A stretch of DNA of 64,000 bases from Nitrospirota bacterium (GCA_021811105.1 JAJZPM010000006.1:54021-118020); one strand, 5' to 3'. Counted from the first letter of the stretch, positions 45,950 through 55,235 are shown. A program made the numbers and translations. The notes: generated by a model from the sequence alone, not told the origin.

Positions 45950-46690
45950 CTATATGATAAGCGATGGTCCATTTCTAATAGGTTCGACCTTTGCATTGTC
46001 ACCAATCGGCACAGACGCAACAAACATCCGCTGCCCAAATTTTCTAATTTCCAAAACTTCAGAGGCCATTGCTTGATCCACAACAGGATATGGAAGCATA
46101 GGCACTGGAATTCCCCTGAGAACCTCACTTACAAGCGGATCTACAGCGTGGTCACAGTATTTTTGTTTTTCTTTTCCAATAACTTTCAACGGCCCATTAA
46201 CTGTAAAAGAAGCTACCCCCCTAAAGCTGCCCAACCTTATTAATTTTGGGAATAGTTCAGCGTCAATATTTGAATGCAGGTAGCCTTCAAAAACAGATTC
46301 TGGTGAAATACAATATATACGATAAGCTTTTAATATTTCATTTTTCCCTCGGAAGGGCGGTCTTAAACCACCATATCCTAACTGGATAGTTTTATCACCA
46401 TCTCCTTTTACTATTTCTGTGTAATAATTCGGCGTTCCATTCAAGCGGGCCGGTGTCAGATAGAATTCACTATCTATCAATGAGCTTTTGTAACGAGGCT
46501 TGTTTCGGCCACCATTCCCCTCTGTCATGAAATACGACTGATCCTCTCGGCTCTTTCCCATTGCCCATGTCACAGCATGATTAAGAGCAGTTGCATGAAT
46601 ATAAGGAGGAGTAAAAGCTCCACTGATACCTTCTCGCGCAAAAAATAGAGGGTCGAAGAGCTTAATACTATACGAATACAGTTTCATCAA
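45950..46690 (-). CDS. csc1: type I-D Cas5 (Csc1)
   Basis: A 246-residue RAMP protein opening YSYSIKLFDPLFFAREGISG, with PPYIHATALNHAVTWAMG and NKPRYKSSLIDSEFYLTPAR, a pattern I associate with Csc1. It ends RMFVASVPIGDNAKVEPI. It caps the 5' handle of the crRNA in the I-D Cascade. It overlaps csc2 by 4 bp. The subtype is judged mainly by neighbours. Confidence 0.82.
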   Translation of the reverse strand: MMKLYSYSIKLFDPLFFAREGISGAFTPPYIHATALNHAVTWAMGKSREDQSYFMTEGNGGRNKPRYKSSLIDSEFYLTPARLNGTPNYYTEIVKGDGDKTIQLGYGGLRPPFRGKNEILKAYRIYCISPESVFEGYLHSNIDAELFPKLIRLGSFRGVASFTVNGPLKVIGKEKQKYCDHAVDPLVSEVLRGIPVPMLPYPVVDQAMASEVLEIRKFGQRMFVASVPIGDNAKVEPIRNGPSLII

Positions 46691-47463
46691 CTCCCTCCGG
46701 CAAGTGAATTGATTAATATTTTTACCTGTTCGTTCAATGTTCCATAGGCGCCATCAATGGGCGGTATGACTTGATCTGTTGGCAAACCCGTTAATGCTGG
46801 TTGTGCTGCACCTGAAAGCCTTAAATAAACACTTAATGCCTCCCTGTCTGAAAGGTAATATCCGTCAATCTCAGTCTGGACTCTTCCCCACTCAACACTT
46901 CTGGCGCCTATCCTGGATAATCTACCTAAGTTTTCAACCAAAATAGAAACCATTTCAGGGGTTGGGTCTTTTAGTGTAACAACACCACGGAATACCGTTT
47001 CTTTTGGAACTGTTAGAATGCTCATAAGAGCTTGCCCTGTGGTCAAATCCTGTTCCCTCACAGCATTTGCCGTATATGGAGTAATATCTCCGACCTCGCT
47101 CTCAGATATAAAAGTCTCTCCATAAATACGAGAAAGGATGTTATACTGCGCTCCTGCCGAACTCGTTTCCCCTGTACCACCAAAGAGAAAGCACGTAGGA
47201 CATTTCATGCACAAGTCATCCTTTAAAGCACATTGAGGTTCAATAGGCAAGCCTCTCTGTTTTTCTAAAACGAGGCGGCGCAGCTTTCCCTTAATCTTGC
47301 GCCATGGAATTATAAACCGGTTGCCCAAGTCCTTATATTTAAAGGTTAAGACCTCTTCAGGCTCATTGCTGCGGATAATTGTCTCATCCAGCAAGGTCAT
47401 TTTAACTGGTATTTGCAGATAAACTCCTGTCGACAACAGTACCGGTTCATTAAGCAGTTTCAT
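46687..47463 (-). CDS. csc2: type I-D Cas7 (Csc2)
   Basis: A 258-residue Cas7-type RAMP backbone protein. Notable are IPWRKIKGKLRRLVLE near 75, a CMKCPTCFLFGGTGETSSAG segment near 105 (zinc-binding CxxCxxC and Gly loop), and RIGARSVEWGRVQTEI, the RAMP Gly-rich strand. It would polymerise along the crRNA spacer. It is shorter than cyanobacterial Csc2. It overlaps cas10d by 14 bp. Confidence 0.82.
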   Translation of the reverse strand: MKLLNEPVLLSTGVYLQIPVKMTLLDETIIRSNEPEEVLTFKYKDLGNRFIIPWRKIKGKLRRLVLEKQRGLPIEPQCALKDDLCMKCPTCFLFGGTGETSSAGAQYNILSRIYGETFISESEVGDITPYTANAVREQDLTTGQALMSILTVPKETVFRGVVTLKDPTPEMVSILVENLGRLSRIGARSVEWGRVQTEIDGYYLSDREALSVYLRLSGAAQPALTGLPTDQVIPPIDGAYGTLNEQVKILINSLAGGS

Positions 47464-50038
47464 TCTTTATTACCTCCTTTAGGTTTTCGTACCTTTTTAC
47501 AATATATATGGCAGAACGAAGTCCATTCTTTGCTTGAATAAACTTGGGTATGTTGGTATTTCTTAACTCGGCATAGCGTTGGAAAATCTTCTTTGCTTCG
47601 AATGCAAATACTTCAAGATCTTTCACATCAATTGTTGCCTTTGATCCCTCTTTTGTCTTGTCGCCGCTAATGTCTTCTTTTAATCCGGAAAGAAATGTTG
47701 CAAAGGCTTCTTCAAAATCACCCCCTTGCAATAGGGCATTCAAGACTCTGTCAACTGGCTTCGTGACAACATACTTTGAGCCCCCAGTGCGCCATGAGTC
47801 ATAATCTTTTGAGTTCCAGAAAAATTTCGGGACCCCCTCTGCAAAAAATGCCGCATCCCTTAATATCTCTTTCATTGTCCATACACCCCCTTTTCTTTCT
47901 GCTATTGTCAGATTTGTCCGGATTAAAAAGATAATAACCTTTTCGAGAAGTTCTTTTTTTATTTTGGCGTTTTCAAGTTTTGATAAAACAATGGATGGGC
48001 TTTTCTCCAATAAATCTTGGGCAAAAATGTATTTATTGTTCTTGTCGATAGCACCCGCAAGGATTACCGTAACCAGCCCCTCGTAATATATCGATTGCCA
48101 GTCGCCTTGACGTTTCTCAAATGTCTTCTCTCCAAATAACCCTTCCTGTTCTTCCAGGCCCATGTGGATTTCTAGGCCCAGCATATTTAGTAAGGCATAA
48201 AATGCAAGATATTTTGCCCTCAGGTCTTTAGGACTCGCATCGTTCTTAACTCTTTCAATAGGGAATAATGTGCCACGCTCTGTATGTAAAGGAATTTCTG
48301 TAATATCCTCCTTGTACTTGCCTTGGATTGGTATCATGAAATGTGATGGTAATGGCAAATCGGCAAATTCAGTTTCAGATAGTTCTTTTATTTCTCTTAC
48401 ATTGGTTAAAGACTGGCGTAGGCGATCAATACGGGTTCTCAGATCACCATAAAGTTGCCATAACTCAGGTATCCTTGAAACTGCTCTCACGTAAACTTGT
48501 GATTTGCCGCGTTGCAAATCCTTTCTTGTCTGGGTTGCATCAAAAATACACAAAGGACATACGACACGTGGTGCATCCGATTCTGCTCTTGGATTAACTT
48601 GTGTAAATCCACTATATTTAGGGAAATTTAAAGATAAGGTTGCTTCTTGAGGACTCGGCAGGCCGCACTGCTCACATAATGCATGGGACGCCCTTCTTGA
48701 GCTTTTGTAGTTCTTGTATCTTTCAAATACATTCTTTGCAAGTTTCTCAAAATCAGTTTCCTCTTCCATAGAAACAAGATATGAAATATTTTCTTCTAAA
48801 GCAGACCCTTCACTGTCAGGAAACCACCTCTCAGCCGTTTGTAAAAGCACCTCAAATAACTCTTGCGAGGTCATGTCTCTCAAATATTTCTCAGTGCCAG
48901 AATCTACATCATTCAAAATCTCAGCAAGTGTCACGTTGTTAAAAACATCGACTATTAGGGCATTTGTGGTAGTCCATTCCTTATTTTGACTATCATTTTT
49001 TCTTTTTTGTCGCTCTGTATCCCATTCTTTCTTGGCTTTATTTATGCCACGTGGACCACCCGCAGCTTTGAGTATTGCGACAACTGGAAGTTGCTTTATT
49101 ATTTTGGCAGATAATTTTTTGGAATTACTGTAAAGATCCATTAATGTTCTAAGAAATAAAACAGGGCCAAGATCAATATCGCCAAGCATATCTTTATAGA
49201 AATGTTGTTTCACTTGCAGAAACTGTGATGGGCCATCCTTTGCTTTGCCTGATAATATCTCATACTTATAACTACCTTTAATAGAAACACCTTCAAAAGA
49301 TTTCGCTACAAGTTGGTTTGCAAAGCTACTGACTATCTCTTTTTTGCTCGGCATTATCGATTCTGTGTCGCCTAAAAATAATGCCCCATTATCAAGAATG
49401 CTGAGAACCTCCCACCCTTTGATTCGATATTTTTCTATTGCTTCCTGTAAAAGGTGATATGTAGTTGGAGACGGGTATCTGCCTACACTGAAAACAGCTA
49501 ATTTGCAAACTCCTTCAAGCCCATTCTGTATCTGCCTGATTGTTGCCATATCCAGCAATTCCATCGATGAAAGCCAGTCAGCATACCGCACAACTTCAGC
49601 ATAAATGCCGTAGGCCGGTGTCTGCGCTTCTTTTTGCTGTTCTTCTGAGATGTGATGATGTAAAGCAAACTCCCATATTTGGTCAATCCCTTTGCTATCA
49701 ATGTCAAGCAAGCCGCTTGAAATAAACGGGGAAAGATATTGACTTATCTCTTCTTTAGTTGCTGTATGCCTTAACTTCCCTTGCCTTTCGCCCGTTAATA
49801 TTTCTTGGCTTCTCGCTCTCATCTTTCCAATATCGTGTATGAGCGCGGAAATTTCCAAAAGCATGCGCTCATGATCTGTGAATCTTGGTATTCTGGCAGC
49901 CAGCTTAGATAGAATCGACCAGACAGAGAAGGAATGAAGCCATAATACTTCTCCGTGACTTTTGGCCAAATATTCAAACTGTGGTTGAAGAATGATTTTA
50001 ACCTGTTCTATGGTTAGAACATTATTCCTTATGCTCAT
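47450..50038 (-). CDS. cas10d: type I-D large subunit Cas10d with HD nuclease
   Basis: An 862-residue protein. The N-terminal HD domain has LHSFSVWSILSKLA and LIHDIGKMRA (His68-Asp69), then ALHHHIS. A zinc ribbon lies near residues 455-505 (CEQCGLPSP...VVCPLCIFDA), followed by a degenerate palm-type domain. In type I-D the HD nuclease is on Cas10d rather than on Cas3, and the next gene is a Cas3 helicase without HD, which fits. No GGDD cyclase motif is visible, so cyclic oligoadenylate signalling is unlikely. It starts 3 bp after cas3' ends. Confidence 0.9.
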   Translation of the reverse strand: MSIRNNVLTIEQVKIILQPQFEYLAKSHGEVLWLHSFSVWSILSKLAARIPRFTDHERMLLEISALIHDIGKMRARSQEILTGERQGKLRHTATKEEISQYLSPFISSGLLDIDSKGIDQIWEFALHHHISEEQQKEAQTPAYGIYAEVVRYADWLSSMELLDMATIRQIQNGLEGVCKLAVFSVGRYPSPTTYHLLQEAIEKYRIKGWEVLSILDNGALFLGDTESIMPSKKEIVSSFANQLVAKSFEGVSIKGSYKYEILSGKAKDGPSQFLQVKQHFYKDMLGDIDLGPVLFLRTLMDLYSNSKKLSAKIIKQLPVVAILKAAGGPRGINKAKKEWDTERQKRKNDSQNKEWTTTNALIVDVFNNVTLAEILNDVDSGTEKYLRDMTSQELFEVLLQTAERWFPDSEGSALEENISYLVSMEEETDFEKLAKNVFERYKNYKSSRRASHALCEQCGLPSPQEATLSLNFPKYSGFTQVNPRAESDAPRVVCPLCIFDATQTRKDLQRGKSQVYVRAVSRIPELWQLYGDLRTRIDRLRQSLTNVREIKELSETEFADLPLPSHFMIPIQGKYKEDITEIPLHTERGTLFPIERVKNDASPKDLRAKYLAFYALLNMLGLEIHMGLEEQEGLFGEKTFEKRQGDWQSIYYEGLVTVILAGAIDKNNKYIFAQDLLEKSPSIVLSKLENAKIKKELLEKVIIFLIRTNLTIAERKGGVWTMKEILRDAAFFAEGVPKFFWNSKDYDSWRTGGSKYVVTKPVDRVLNALLQGGDFEEAFATFLSGLKEDISGDKTKEGSKATIDVKDLEVFAFEAKKIFQRYAELRNTNIPKFIQAKNGLRSAIYIVKRYENLKEVIKNETA

Positions 50039-50041
50039 AGG

Positions 50042-51610
50042 CTATTCTCCGTGGTCAAAATAATAAGTTCTTCCCGAATTATTAAGGGAAATGATTAATC
50101 CATTGTCTGCCAGTTTTGAAGTCACATTTTCATATTCTGACTTTAGCCTTCCACTAACCACACCCCAAAAAGGGAAAACCCTGTCTCTTAGCAACATATC
50201 TTCAGTCATATTATCAGAAAGTCTGTAAGCATGTTTCAAAATCTCTCTCTTTTGCTCTTGGTCGAGTCTCTGCCAATTGGATACAAAATCATCATCAACA
50301 TCAAACATAGCGAAAATTGCTTCAGAATAGGGCATCACAAGCTTAGATTCTCTGTCAATTACAAGAAAAGGATAGCTGTCACCCCTGAACATCTCACCCG
50401 CAACCATTGCGCCGGAGCTTTCTGTTAGAGCACATCTCAATATATCTTGCTCTAACGCGTTACGGTTTAAACTTGTTCTGCCCTTTAAAAAAGGTGTAAG
50501 CCGTTTTCTTGTTAAAAGAACAGCTACTCCATCCTCCAAACGCCCAACACGCCCAAGTCGCTGAACCGCCGATGTCCAATACGAGGCCTCTGTTACCAGA
50601 CTTTTGATAGGCATTTCAACGCCTACCTCGACTGAGGCAGTTCCCAGGATAACCGTATTTTTCTCAAAGGTGAGACGGTCTTTTCTCATACCACTGTATT
50701 CCAAAATTTTGAATTGTTTCCCAAACTCCCTTTCTATAACCGACTTTAAATGCCTCAACCTAAAAACAGAGTCGAATATTACAGCAACTGGCTTAGGAAG
50801 GGAGAGTAAGTATTTTCTCAGCTGTCCAAGCATTATGTCTGTTTTGGTGTATTTGCATTCTTCAACATGCAATTGCAAGGGGTAATTAAAGATTTTGTCA
50901 TATGCGCCGCCGCTGGAGTCTTTAAATTCTATAACCTCATGGGGATACTTCGCCCATATATTGTCCATTTCTTCATTCTTAGTGGGAGTAGCAGAGAGGA
51001 ACACTATTTTATCAGCGATAGAATCGACTAACCATTCAATAAGAGGCGCAAAGTTCTTTAAGCCTGTGTAAAGATGAAATTCATCAAAAATCACAACGGC
51101 CTTCTTCAGCAAAGTCTCAAGTCTTTGCGATCCTCGATACCAACTTTTCTTGATAATGTGAAGTACATCAGGAGTTGTAACAATAATATTTCTCGGTGAA
51201 GAGAATTGATGACTTCTGAGAACATGTTGAATAAGTTCGCTCTTGTCCAGCCGAATTATCTCCGGATGCCTTTTGAGATATCGGACTAAGGCATCAGAAG
51301 AATATTCAAAAAGCGTAATCTCACCGGCAACTTCTGTCTCATCTGGCCAGTGCCTGATGTTCTTAAACTCCCTTTTTAATGCGCTTACTTGAGCATTCAT
51401 TAGGATTTTAGTCGGATAAGTCAGGATAATGGGGCGGCCGGACAAATGCTCGCCTTCTACAATCCGACGTATGATATAGCTTTTACCTGCGCCAACAGGT
51501 GCTTCGACTGTTATGAGGCGTATGGCGGACTGCAAAGACTTGAGCGTCTCCTTCTGAAAAGGTCTTAAACCGTCTTCTTCTTTAACAGTTCTTTGTTCAA
51601 CTGATAGCAA
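50042..51610 (-). CDS. cas3: Cas3' helicase without HD domain
   Basis: A 522-residue SF2 helicase. Walker A VEAPVGAGKSYIIRR near residue 40, the DEFH box (VVIFDEFHLYT) near 175, VFLSATPT (motif III) near 205, and QRLGRVGRLEDG (motif VI) near 365. There is no HD nuclease domain, as expected for type I-D. The start is a TTG. It overlaps the end of a cas6-like fragment by 14 bp, so it now seems coupled to that dead frame. Confidence 0.9.
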   Translation of the reverse strand: MLSVEQRTVKEEDGLRPFQKETLKSLQSAIRLITVEAPVGAGKSYIIRRIVEGEHLSGRPIILTYPTKILMNAQVSALKREFKNIRHWPDETEVAGEITLFEYSSDALVRYLKRHPEIIRLDKSELIQHVLRSHQFSSPRNIIVTTPDVLHIIKKSWYRGSQRLETLLKKAVVIFDEFHLYTGLKNFAPLIEWLVDSIADKIVFLSATPTKNEEMDNIWAKYPHEVIEFKDSSGGAYDKIFNYPLQLHVEECKYTKTDIMLGQLRKYLLSLPKPVAVIFDSVFRLRHLKSVIEREFGKQFKILEYSGMRKDRLTFEKNTVILGTASVEVGVEMPIKSLVTEASYWTSAVQRLGRVGRLEDGVAVLLTRKRLTPFLKGRTSLNRNALEQDILRCALTESSGAMVAGEMFRGDSYPFLVIDRESKLVMPYSEAIFAMFDVDDDFVSNWQRLDQEQKREILKHAYRLSDNMTEDMLLRDRVFPFWGVVSGRLKSEYENVTSKLADNGLIISLNNSGRTYYFDHGE

Positions 51611-51743
51611 GATTCAACTCCCTATGCCCATGAAACTCCGGTCTATTTCGATACATATTCCCGAAGAATCCCCGCACAGCGCGTCCGTCGCCGGACAGCG
51701 GCCTTTCGCACGTTATCCATATCTCCGTCTTCTCAATTTTCAC
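51597..51743 (-). pseudogene. cas6-like 5' fragment, copy 1
   Basis: Forty-eight codons from a GTG: VKIEKTEIWITCERPLSGDG, then RAVRGFFGNMYRNRPEFHGH, ending in unrelated residues. The RGFFG...EFHGH block aligns with RGFIG...LLHNH of the intact Cas6 here, so this is the first strand and helix of a second cas6-type gene. The rest is gone; the frame runs into the cas3' start. It is the better preserved of the two copies (PEFHGH retained). Confidence 0.65.
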
Positions 51744-51755
51744 AATCTTAAACTC

Positions 51756-52268
51756 TCAGCTTTCGCGTTCTCGTCCAAATCCGATCTTCCGTTTTTTTGT
51801 CTCCGGCGGCCGCATGAGTTCTCTTATCGCATCGAAGACGACCTTGAATTGCGCATCATATTTCTTTTCCATATCCTCTATCTTTTTCTGTAAATCCTTG
51901 TGAGTCGCCAACATCTCTCTGATCCTTGTAAATGTCCTCATTATCTGGATATTAACTTGGACAGCTCTCCTACTATTTAAAACGCTTGAGAGCATGGCAA
52001 CACCGTTTTCGGCAAAGGCATAAGGGAGTTTGCGAGTGCCGCCCCAACTTGATATTCCAAAATGGAATGTCAAGCTCTTGAATTCTTCAGTGTTCAATTG
52101 AAACATGAAATCTTCAGGGAAACGATCAATATTACGCTTGACCGCTTTGTTTAGGTTAAAGGTCTCGACCCCATAAAGCGCTGCAAGATCTTTGTCAAGC
52201 ATGACCTTCTTGCCTCTAAGCAAAAGTATTTTGCTCTCAATAAGTTGCTGTGGAATTAAATCGTTCAT
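51756..52268 (-). CDS. ORF6N (KilA-N-related) DNA-binding protein
   Basis: A 170-residue protein with the ORF6N domain at residues about 10-95: [35 protein letters not shown] and [15 protein letters not shown], then [21 protein letters not shown] coiled coil and basic tail follow. Such proteins are common in phages, plasmids and mobile islands. Its ATG overlaps the stop of a cas6-like fragment (ATGA), and the same fragment recurs on its other side, suggesting insertion or duplication. Confidence 0.9.
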   Translation of the reverse strand: MNDLIPQQLIESKILLLRGKKVMLDKDLAALYGVETFNLNKAVKRNIDRFPEDFMFQLNTEEFKSLTFHFGISSWGGTRKLPYAFAENGVAMLSSVLNSRRAVQVNIQIMRTFTRIREMLATHKDLQKKIEDMEKKYDAQFKVVFDAIRELMRPPETKKRKIGFGRERES

Positions 52269-52402
52269 AATAGCGTCCCTCTATGCCCACAAACTTCCTG
52301 CCTGTTCCTGTACAAATTCCCGAAAAAACCTCGCACTGTGCGGCCATCGCCGGAGAGCGGCCTTTCGCACGTTATCCATATCTCCGTCTTCTCAACGTTC
52401 AT
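52265..52402 (-). pseudogene. cas6-like 5' fragment, copy 2
   Basis: Forty-five codons from an ATG: MNVEKTEIWITCERPLSGDG, then RTVRGFFGNLYRNRQEVCGH, then RGTLL and a stop. It is clearly a paralogue of copy 1; the two share a nearly identical 47-bp core (51690-51736 and 52349-52395). The core His of EFHGH has become Cys here. It is truncated at nearly the same point as copy 1. Confidence 0.65.
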
Positions 52403-52575
52403 AGGACAATCTCAGCTATAACGCGCACTGCCGGCAGTGTAGCTTGATAACTTGAGAGGTTTAATACTGATTTTTCAGTCGATTTTCTTTTTGGTATGGG
52501 CAAGGCATCGCCCGGCGCGAATCCAGCGCGCAATGCGAACAGGTGCGTCATGTAGTAGTGGAACTCTATGTCCAT
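52399..52575 (-). pseudogene. DUF6765 N-terminal fragment
   Basis: A 58-codon frame beginning MDIEFHYYMTHLFALRAGFA, the typical start of DUF6765 proteins, with AGGGG before the ATG. After about 24 residues the family sequence ends and an unrelated tail runs to a stop overlapping copy 2 of the cas6-like fragment. It is a fused remnant. Between it and scpB (52576-52797) no gene is visible. Confidence 0.5.
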
Positions 52576-52735
52576 TTCCCCTGAAACCCCAATTTATCTG
52601 CTAACCGACCGTCCCCCATAAAGTGCTTAATGATAATACGCCGGGACTGCGAAAAACAAGAGCGGTGCATTCGATGAAATTGCCGACGGCCGCCCTCGCC
52701 TCCCGCTTCAGCAATGATGCCCCTTTGAAGACAGT

Positions 52736-52762
52736 TTTAAGGTGTTAATTGCCGGACTACTT
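52736..52762 (+). repeat. 27-bp direct repeat, copy 2
   Basis: Matches 40378-40404 at 26 of 27 positions in the same orientation. It lies 79 bp before scpB, beyond the last cas-related remnant. It is either a copied array-end sequence or a target duplication. Confidence 0.75.
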
Positions 52763-52797
52763 ATTCAATAAACTACTATATAAACTATGCCTTTTGT

Positions 52798-52826
52798 TTG
52801 ATTTTTCTGTTTTTTTTTGTTATATT
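52798..52826 (+). promoter_or_regulatory. scpB promoter
   Basis: TTGATT (52798-52803), a 17-bp spacer and TATATT (52821-52826). The predicted start leaves only about 8 nt before the scpB ATG, with no Shine-Dalgarno. Confidence 0.6.
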
Positions 52827-52840
52827 TTCTAGCACTTGCC

Positions 52841-53371
52841 ATGGAAAAAGCAGAGAAGAAATCTCTTATAGAGGCGCTCTTGTTCATCTCGGGGGAACCT
52901 GTAACACTCGCCGAACTGAAGAATAATTCCGAAATACCGGAAACCGAACTCAAATTGCTCCTGGATGAGATGCTCGCCGAATACAGAGAAAAAAACGGCG
53001 GCATGTTGCTCGTCGAGATCGCAAACGGTTACCAGATGGTCACAAACCCGCATTATGCGCAATGGGTCAGGAAGTTCAAGAGCACTGCGTCCTCGGGCAA
53101 ACTCTCGATGCCGGCACTCGAAACCCTGGCCATCATCGCCTACAAACAGCCGATCATCAAGGCTGAACTCGAGCAGATACGGGGAGTGAATTCCGACGGC
53201 GTTATCAAGACCCTGCTCGACAGGAGACTCATAAAGATAATGGGCCGCAAGGAAGTACCCGGCAAACCGCTTCTCTACGGAACAACGCGCGAATTCCTGC
53301 AGTACTTCGGGCTTAAGGACCTCACCGAATTGCCGACACTTTCGGAACTTGCCAGGGAAGAGGCGGCATGA
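52841..53371 (+). CDS. scpB: segregation and condensation protein ScpB
   Basis: A 176-residue ScpB with two winged-helix domains: KKSLIEALLFISGEPVTLAEL at the start, then MPALETLAIIAYKQPIIKAEL near residue 87, EQIRGVNSDGVIKTLLDRRLI and YGTTREFLQYFGL. With ScpA and SMC it compacts the chromosome. scpA is not adjacent, and the CRISPR block lies upstream where it might be expected. The frame opens at 52817, but ATG 52841 (MEKAEKK) is the family start. It overlaps the next gene by ATGA. Confidence 0.94.
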   Translation: MEKAEKKSLIEALLFISGEPVTLAELKNNSEIPETELKLLLDEMLAEYREKNGGMLLVEIANGYQMVTNPHYAQWVRKFKSTASSGKLSMPALETLAIIAYKQPIIKAELEQIRGVNSDGVIKTLLDRRLIKIMGRKEVPGKPLLYGTTREFLQYFGLKDLTELPTLSELAREEAA

Positions 53372-54504
53372 GGGGCAGTCACAGGATTTCCTCTTTCCTC
53401 TTTTCTCTCGTCTTATTGTTCTTTCTCCTCTCGACCGCTCACGCCTCTGTCCGATACACTATAAAAAAAGGCGACAACCTCGTCAAAATCGCCAAGAAAT
53501 ATCATGTGAGCCTCAGGGAACTTCAGCGGGAAAACAAGATCTCCGCCAGACGTATGAGACCTGGCATGAAGATCGTTATCCCCGGGAATAAGGCGACCGC
53601 GAAGAAAAACAAAACGGTACATGACGAAAAAGAGGCCGTCCCGGTCGACACACCATCCGCAAATGACGCACAGGATGAAGCTTCTGCTCCTGCGATGCTG
53701 GCTGCGGAGAAACTGTATCATACGGTGAAAAAAGGCGATACGCTCGCCTCGATCTCAAGAGAATATTCGCTTTCGCCTGCGGAAATCAAAGAGCTCAACA
53801 ACCTGAAGTCCTCGAAATTGAAAAAGGGACTGAAACTCCTTGTGAAGCGCATCGGGCCAAAGACCTACACGGTGAAGAAAGGCGATAATCTCTGGAAGAT
53901 CGCTAAGAAATTCGATATGGAAGCCGACGCCCTTATGGAGATGAACGAACTCGAGTCGCCTTCCGTGACAGTGGGACAGAAACTCTATCTCGAACAAAAA
54001 GTGGACCCTGAGACCGCAGTGACCTATCAAGAGGCGCTCGGGAAGAACGTCGAGGAAGAGATCAAGAAGACCTCGGCGTCCGATGAATTCGCAGAAAAGT
54101 CGATGCAGGACAAGCTGATCATCTTCGCAAAAAAACTCATCAACATCCCTTATAAGTTCGGAGGGAACAGCATCCTCGGTATCGACTGCTCGGCATATGT
54201 GAAAAAGGTCTATGGGTTCCTCGGCATTGAACTCCCCAGGACCGCGAGGGAACAGTTCAAGACCGCCGGCGAAACCGTCGACAAAGACAATCTCAACATC
54301 GGCGACCTCGTCTTCTTCAGGACGTACGCCTCCTTCCCTTCGCACGTGGGGATATATCTCGGGAACAACCTTTTCATACACGCTTCATCCAAAGGCAAGA
54401 AGGTGACAATCGACAGCCTCGAGACCCCGTACTATCTAAAGAGATTCATCGGCGGCAAAAGGCTGCTCACCGAAGAGGCTACCGAAAAATCCCCCAACAG
54501 CTGA
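53368..54504 (+). CDS. LysM-NlpC/P60 peptidoglycan hydrolase
   Basis: A 378-residue exported enzyme. The signal peptide (FLFSLVLLFFLLSTAHA) is followed by three LysM domains: YTIKKGDNLVKIAKKYHVS near 30, YHTVKKGDTLASISREYSLS near 115, and YTVKKGDNLWKIAKKFDME near 170. The NlpC/P60 domain (about 250-365) has the catalytic Cys in LGIDCSAYVKKVYG and His in FPSHVGIYLGNN. It cleaves stem peptides. It is coupled to scpB. Confidence 0.94.
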   Translation: MRGSHRISSFLFSLVLLFFLLSTAHASVRYTIKKGDNLVKIAKKYHVSLRELQRENKISARRMRPGMKIVIPGNKATAKKNKTVHDEKEAVPVDTPSANDAQDEASAPAMLAAEKLYHTVKKGDTLASISREYSLSPAEIKELNNLKSSKLKKGLKLLVKRIGPKTYTVKKGDNLWKIAKKFDMEADALMEMNELESPSVTVGQKLYLEQKVDPETAVTYQEALGKNVEEEIKKTSASDEFAEKSMQDKLIIFAKKLINIPYKFGGNSILGIDCSAYVKKVYGFLGIELPRTAREQFKTAGETVDKDNLNIGDLVFFRTYASFPSHVGIYLGNNLFIHASSKGKKVTIDSLETPYYLKRFIGGKRLLTEEATEKSPNS

Positions 54505-54619
54505 ACCGTTGCGCATCACCGTATGTATGTTTTATCCTTGCGAGTTGGGACTCTTAATAACATCTTTACAGAGCGGTCCGACGATACAGCATCAGGAATA
54601 ATCCTGAATAAACCCTAAC

Positions 54620-54841
54620 GTTGCATAAAGTGTGTGTATTTAGGCCGTCATTCCCGCAGTCTTTAGGCGGGAATCCATTCTTAAGAAAACATGGATGCCC
54701 GACTGAGAACCTCGGGCATGACGGAAAAAGAACTATGACCTGGAGGTAACATTCGGTGAACTCCAACATAAGGAGTGTCATCAGGCTTAAAAGCCCGTCA
54801 ATCAAGCTTTTGTAGCTGTTAATTTACAATCTTTATGCAAC
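54620..54841. mobile_element. MITE copy B (222 bp)
   Basis: Same length, ends and orientation as 40094-40315, with GTTGCATAAAG and CTTTATGCAAC termini and five transition differences. Its right end lies 10 bp before the crcB ATG, and the conserved TGGAAGG just outside supplies the only ribosome-binding-like sequence of crcB. The remaining gap 54505-54619 shows nothing else. Confidence 0.85.
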
Positions 54842-54851
54842 TGGAAGGTAA

Positions 54852-55226
54852 ATGCAGAACTATCTGATAATAGGATTGGGCGGATTTCTGGGGGCGATAG
54901 CGCGATACGCGGTTTCTCTCTGGATAGGCCGGCGATGGGGCAGGACGTTCCCGCTCGGTACTTTTTTTATTAATGTGAGCGGAAGTTTTCTGATTGCTTT
55001 GATCATGTCCCTGGCGACGGAACGGATGATGATCAACCCCCAGTGGAGGCTCTTCCTGGCGGTCGGATTTATCGGCGCCTACACTACGTTTTCGACCTTC
55101 GAGTATGAGACGGGCTCCCTCCTCAGGGACGGTGAATGGATGGTCGCGATGCTGAACGTGATAACGAGCGTAGTAGCGGGCTTTCTCGCCCTGAAAATCG
55201 GTGAAGTGGTGGCAAAATCAATATAG
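54852..55226 (+). CDS. crcB: fluoride exporter CrcB/Fluc
   Basis: A 124-residue four-helix membrane protein: IIGLGGFLGAIARYAVSLWI, then PLGTFFINVSGSFLIALIMS with the conserved Asn, and GFIGAYTTFSTFEYE, the family's fluoride-pathway Phe/Thr/Ser motif. It works as an antiparallel dimer that expels fluoride. A MITE ends just upstream, and no fluoride riboswitch is visible. It is followed 9 bp later by its usual DUF190 partner. Confidence 0.95.
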   Translation: MQNYLIIGLGGFLGAIARYAVSLWIGRRWGRTFPLGTFFINVSGSFLIALIMSLATERMMINPQWRLFLAVGFIGAYTTFSTFEYETGSLLRDGEWMVAMLNVITSVVAGFLALKIGEVVAKSI

Positions 55227-55235
55227 GAGTCTGAA

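Noticed and set aside
47450..50038. Idea that the large subunit is a type III Cas10 making cyclic oligoadenylates
   Set aside because: No GGDD motif is visible, there is no Csm/Cmr gene set or CARF effector, and the HD-less Cas3 next to it fits type I-D.
54505..54851. Fluoride riboswitch before crcB
   Set aside because: The space is almost wholly MITE sequence, and no riboswitch core or terminator hairpin was recognised.
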